Origin: Chloroflexota bacterium | Lineage (GTDB): Bacteria; Chloroflexota; Anaerolineae; Aggregatilineales; UBA3940 | NCBI GenBank assembly: GCA_024643825.1 | Contig: JAHEME010000179.1 | Coordinates: forward strand, 1 to 6,340 | DNA length: 6,340 bases | Direction of reading: 5' to 3' | Shown: piece after piece, positions 6,224 to 6,340 of the stretch | Layout of the letters: every line of letters starts with the position of its first letter | Numbering within the stretch: the stretch's first letter is position 1 | Notes under the pieces: generated by a model | Database searches by the model: none | Seen by the model: only the letters and a program-made list of their open reading frames with translations | Told to the model about the DNA's origin: nothing | Position numbers and translations under genes: made by a program

Positions 6224-6240
6224 AGTTCCAAGGGCCGGGT

Positions 6241-6273
6241 CTAAACCCTTCGCCTTGAGGCGAACAGCTTTAG
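6241..6273. repeat. Hairpin-forming inverted repeat at the probable left end of an IS200/IS605-type element
   Basis: TTCGCCT (6249-6255) and AGGCGAA (6258-6264) form a perfect 7-base inverted repeat. CTAAA (6241-6245) and TTTAG (6269-6273) can pair around it as an outer stem. It lacks a T tract on either strand, so it is not a clear terminator. Known IS200 elements carry two stem-loops before the transposase start, and this could be the outer one. The exact element boundary is not visible. Confidence 0.5.
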
Positions 6274-6281
6274 CAAGTTGA

Positions 6282-6313
6282 GGTATAGTTCCACCGAGAG
6301 GGGGAACTATGCC
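6282..6313 (+). repeat. Imperfect palindrome covering the transposase ribosome binding site and start codon
   Basis: GGTATAGTTCC (6282-6292) pairs with GGAACTATGCC (6303-6313) over 11 base pairs including one G-T wobble. An inner CC/GG pair can close a GAGA tetraloop at 6296-6299. The putative Shine-Dalgarno GAGG (6298-6301) and the ATG (6309-6311) both lie inside. Established knowledge: IS200/IS605 TnpA recognises subterminal hairpins, and in IS200 a 5' stem-loop sequesters the ribosome binding site. Both roles fit here. Confidence 0.62.
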
Positions 6314-6340
6314 AGAGTATCGAAAAGGGCCGCATACAAC
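6309..6340 (+). CDS. tnpA: Putative IS200/IS605-family TnpA (Y1 HUH transposase), first codons only, cut by window edge
   Basis: Only ten full codons are visible, reading MPEYRKGPHT. From memory, small IS200/IS605 TnpA proteins commonly begin with a short YRxGxHT-type stretch, followed by the segment leading to the HUH motif. The catalytic HUH and tyrosine residues would lie beyond position 6340. The start is supported by GAGGGGG ending four bases before the ATG and by the hairpin that encloses both, a known arrangement for these transposases. The frame stays open to the edge. Because so few residues are visible this is a motif-plus-context call. Whether a TnpB follows, and whether the element is intact, cannot be seen. 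It lies about 85 bases after the RNase J terminator, a neutral insertion position. Confidence 0.6.
   Translation, partial: MPEYRKGPHT

Noticed and set aside
6223..6293. Direct repeat TAGTTCCA at 6223-6230 and 6286-6293 as a target-site duplication
   Set aside because: IS200/IS605 elements do not create target duplications, and the second copy is inside the hairpin arm. Eight bases may be chance.

Overview
The window holds two transcription units that point away from each other, plus the edge of a probable mobile element. The organism looks like a mid-G+C, probably aerobic or facultative bacterium that uses RNase J. The style of the RNase J C-terminal part and the gene mix suggest Chloroflexota (for example the Ktedonobacteria), with Firmicutes as the alternative. 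This is an impression from protein sequence style, not a search result, and confidence is low.

Left two thirds (positions 1 to about 4072, minus strand): a compact catabolic operon. Reading along the minus strand, the order is a GntR/FCD-type transcriptional regulator (3970-3266), a 3-hydroxyisobutyrate-dehydrogenase-family oxidoreductase (3251-2349), and the alpha (2339-1341) and beta (1354-353) subunits of a thiamine-diphosphate 2-oxoacid or acetoin dehydrogenase E1. It ends with the lipoyl-domain start of the E2 acyltransferase (337 to 1, cut by the window edge). Gaps are -14 to +15 bases, so the genes are probably co-transcribed and translationally coupled. A good sigma70-type promoter (TTGACT, 17 bases, TATTAT) precedes the regulator. 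Directly after its -10 box lie three 9-base tandem repeats of the form GGTATGACA. These strongly resemble the triple GGTATA operator of the FCD regulator NanR of E. coli. The simplest model is that the regulator represses itself and the whole operon until a small-molecule ligand appears. The substrate cannot be read from sequence. The oxidoreductase may supply or remove a hydroxy- or oxo-acid handled by the E1/E2 complex.

Middle (4073-4449): a non-coding gap of about 380 bases. It contains a tentative rightward promoter (4174-4201), a very good rightward intrinsic terminator (4305-4343) with no rightward gene before it, and further hairpins before the ribosome binding site of the next gene. 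This suggests either a terminated small RNA or a long attenuated leader for RNase J.

Right (4450-6165, plus strand): a complete RNase J gene (ribonuclease J, metallo-beta-lactamase/beta-CASP fold) starting at GTG, followed by an intrinsic terminator (6195-6223). From about 6241 to the window end there are two strong hairpins and an ATG opening a reading frame, MPEYRKGPHT, that looks like the start of an IS200/IS605-type TnpA transposase. Its ribosome binding site is buried in the second hairpin, as in known IS200 elements.

No tRNA, rRNA or CRISPR array was seen. The most interesting items are the NanR-like triple-repeat operator, the orphan terminator/leader in front of RNase J, and the IS200-like left end at the right edge.
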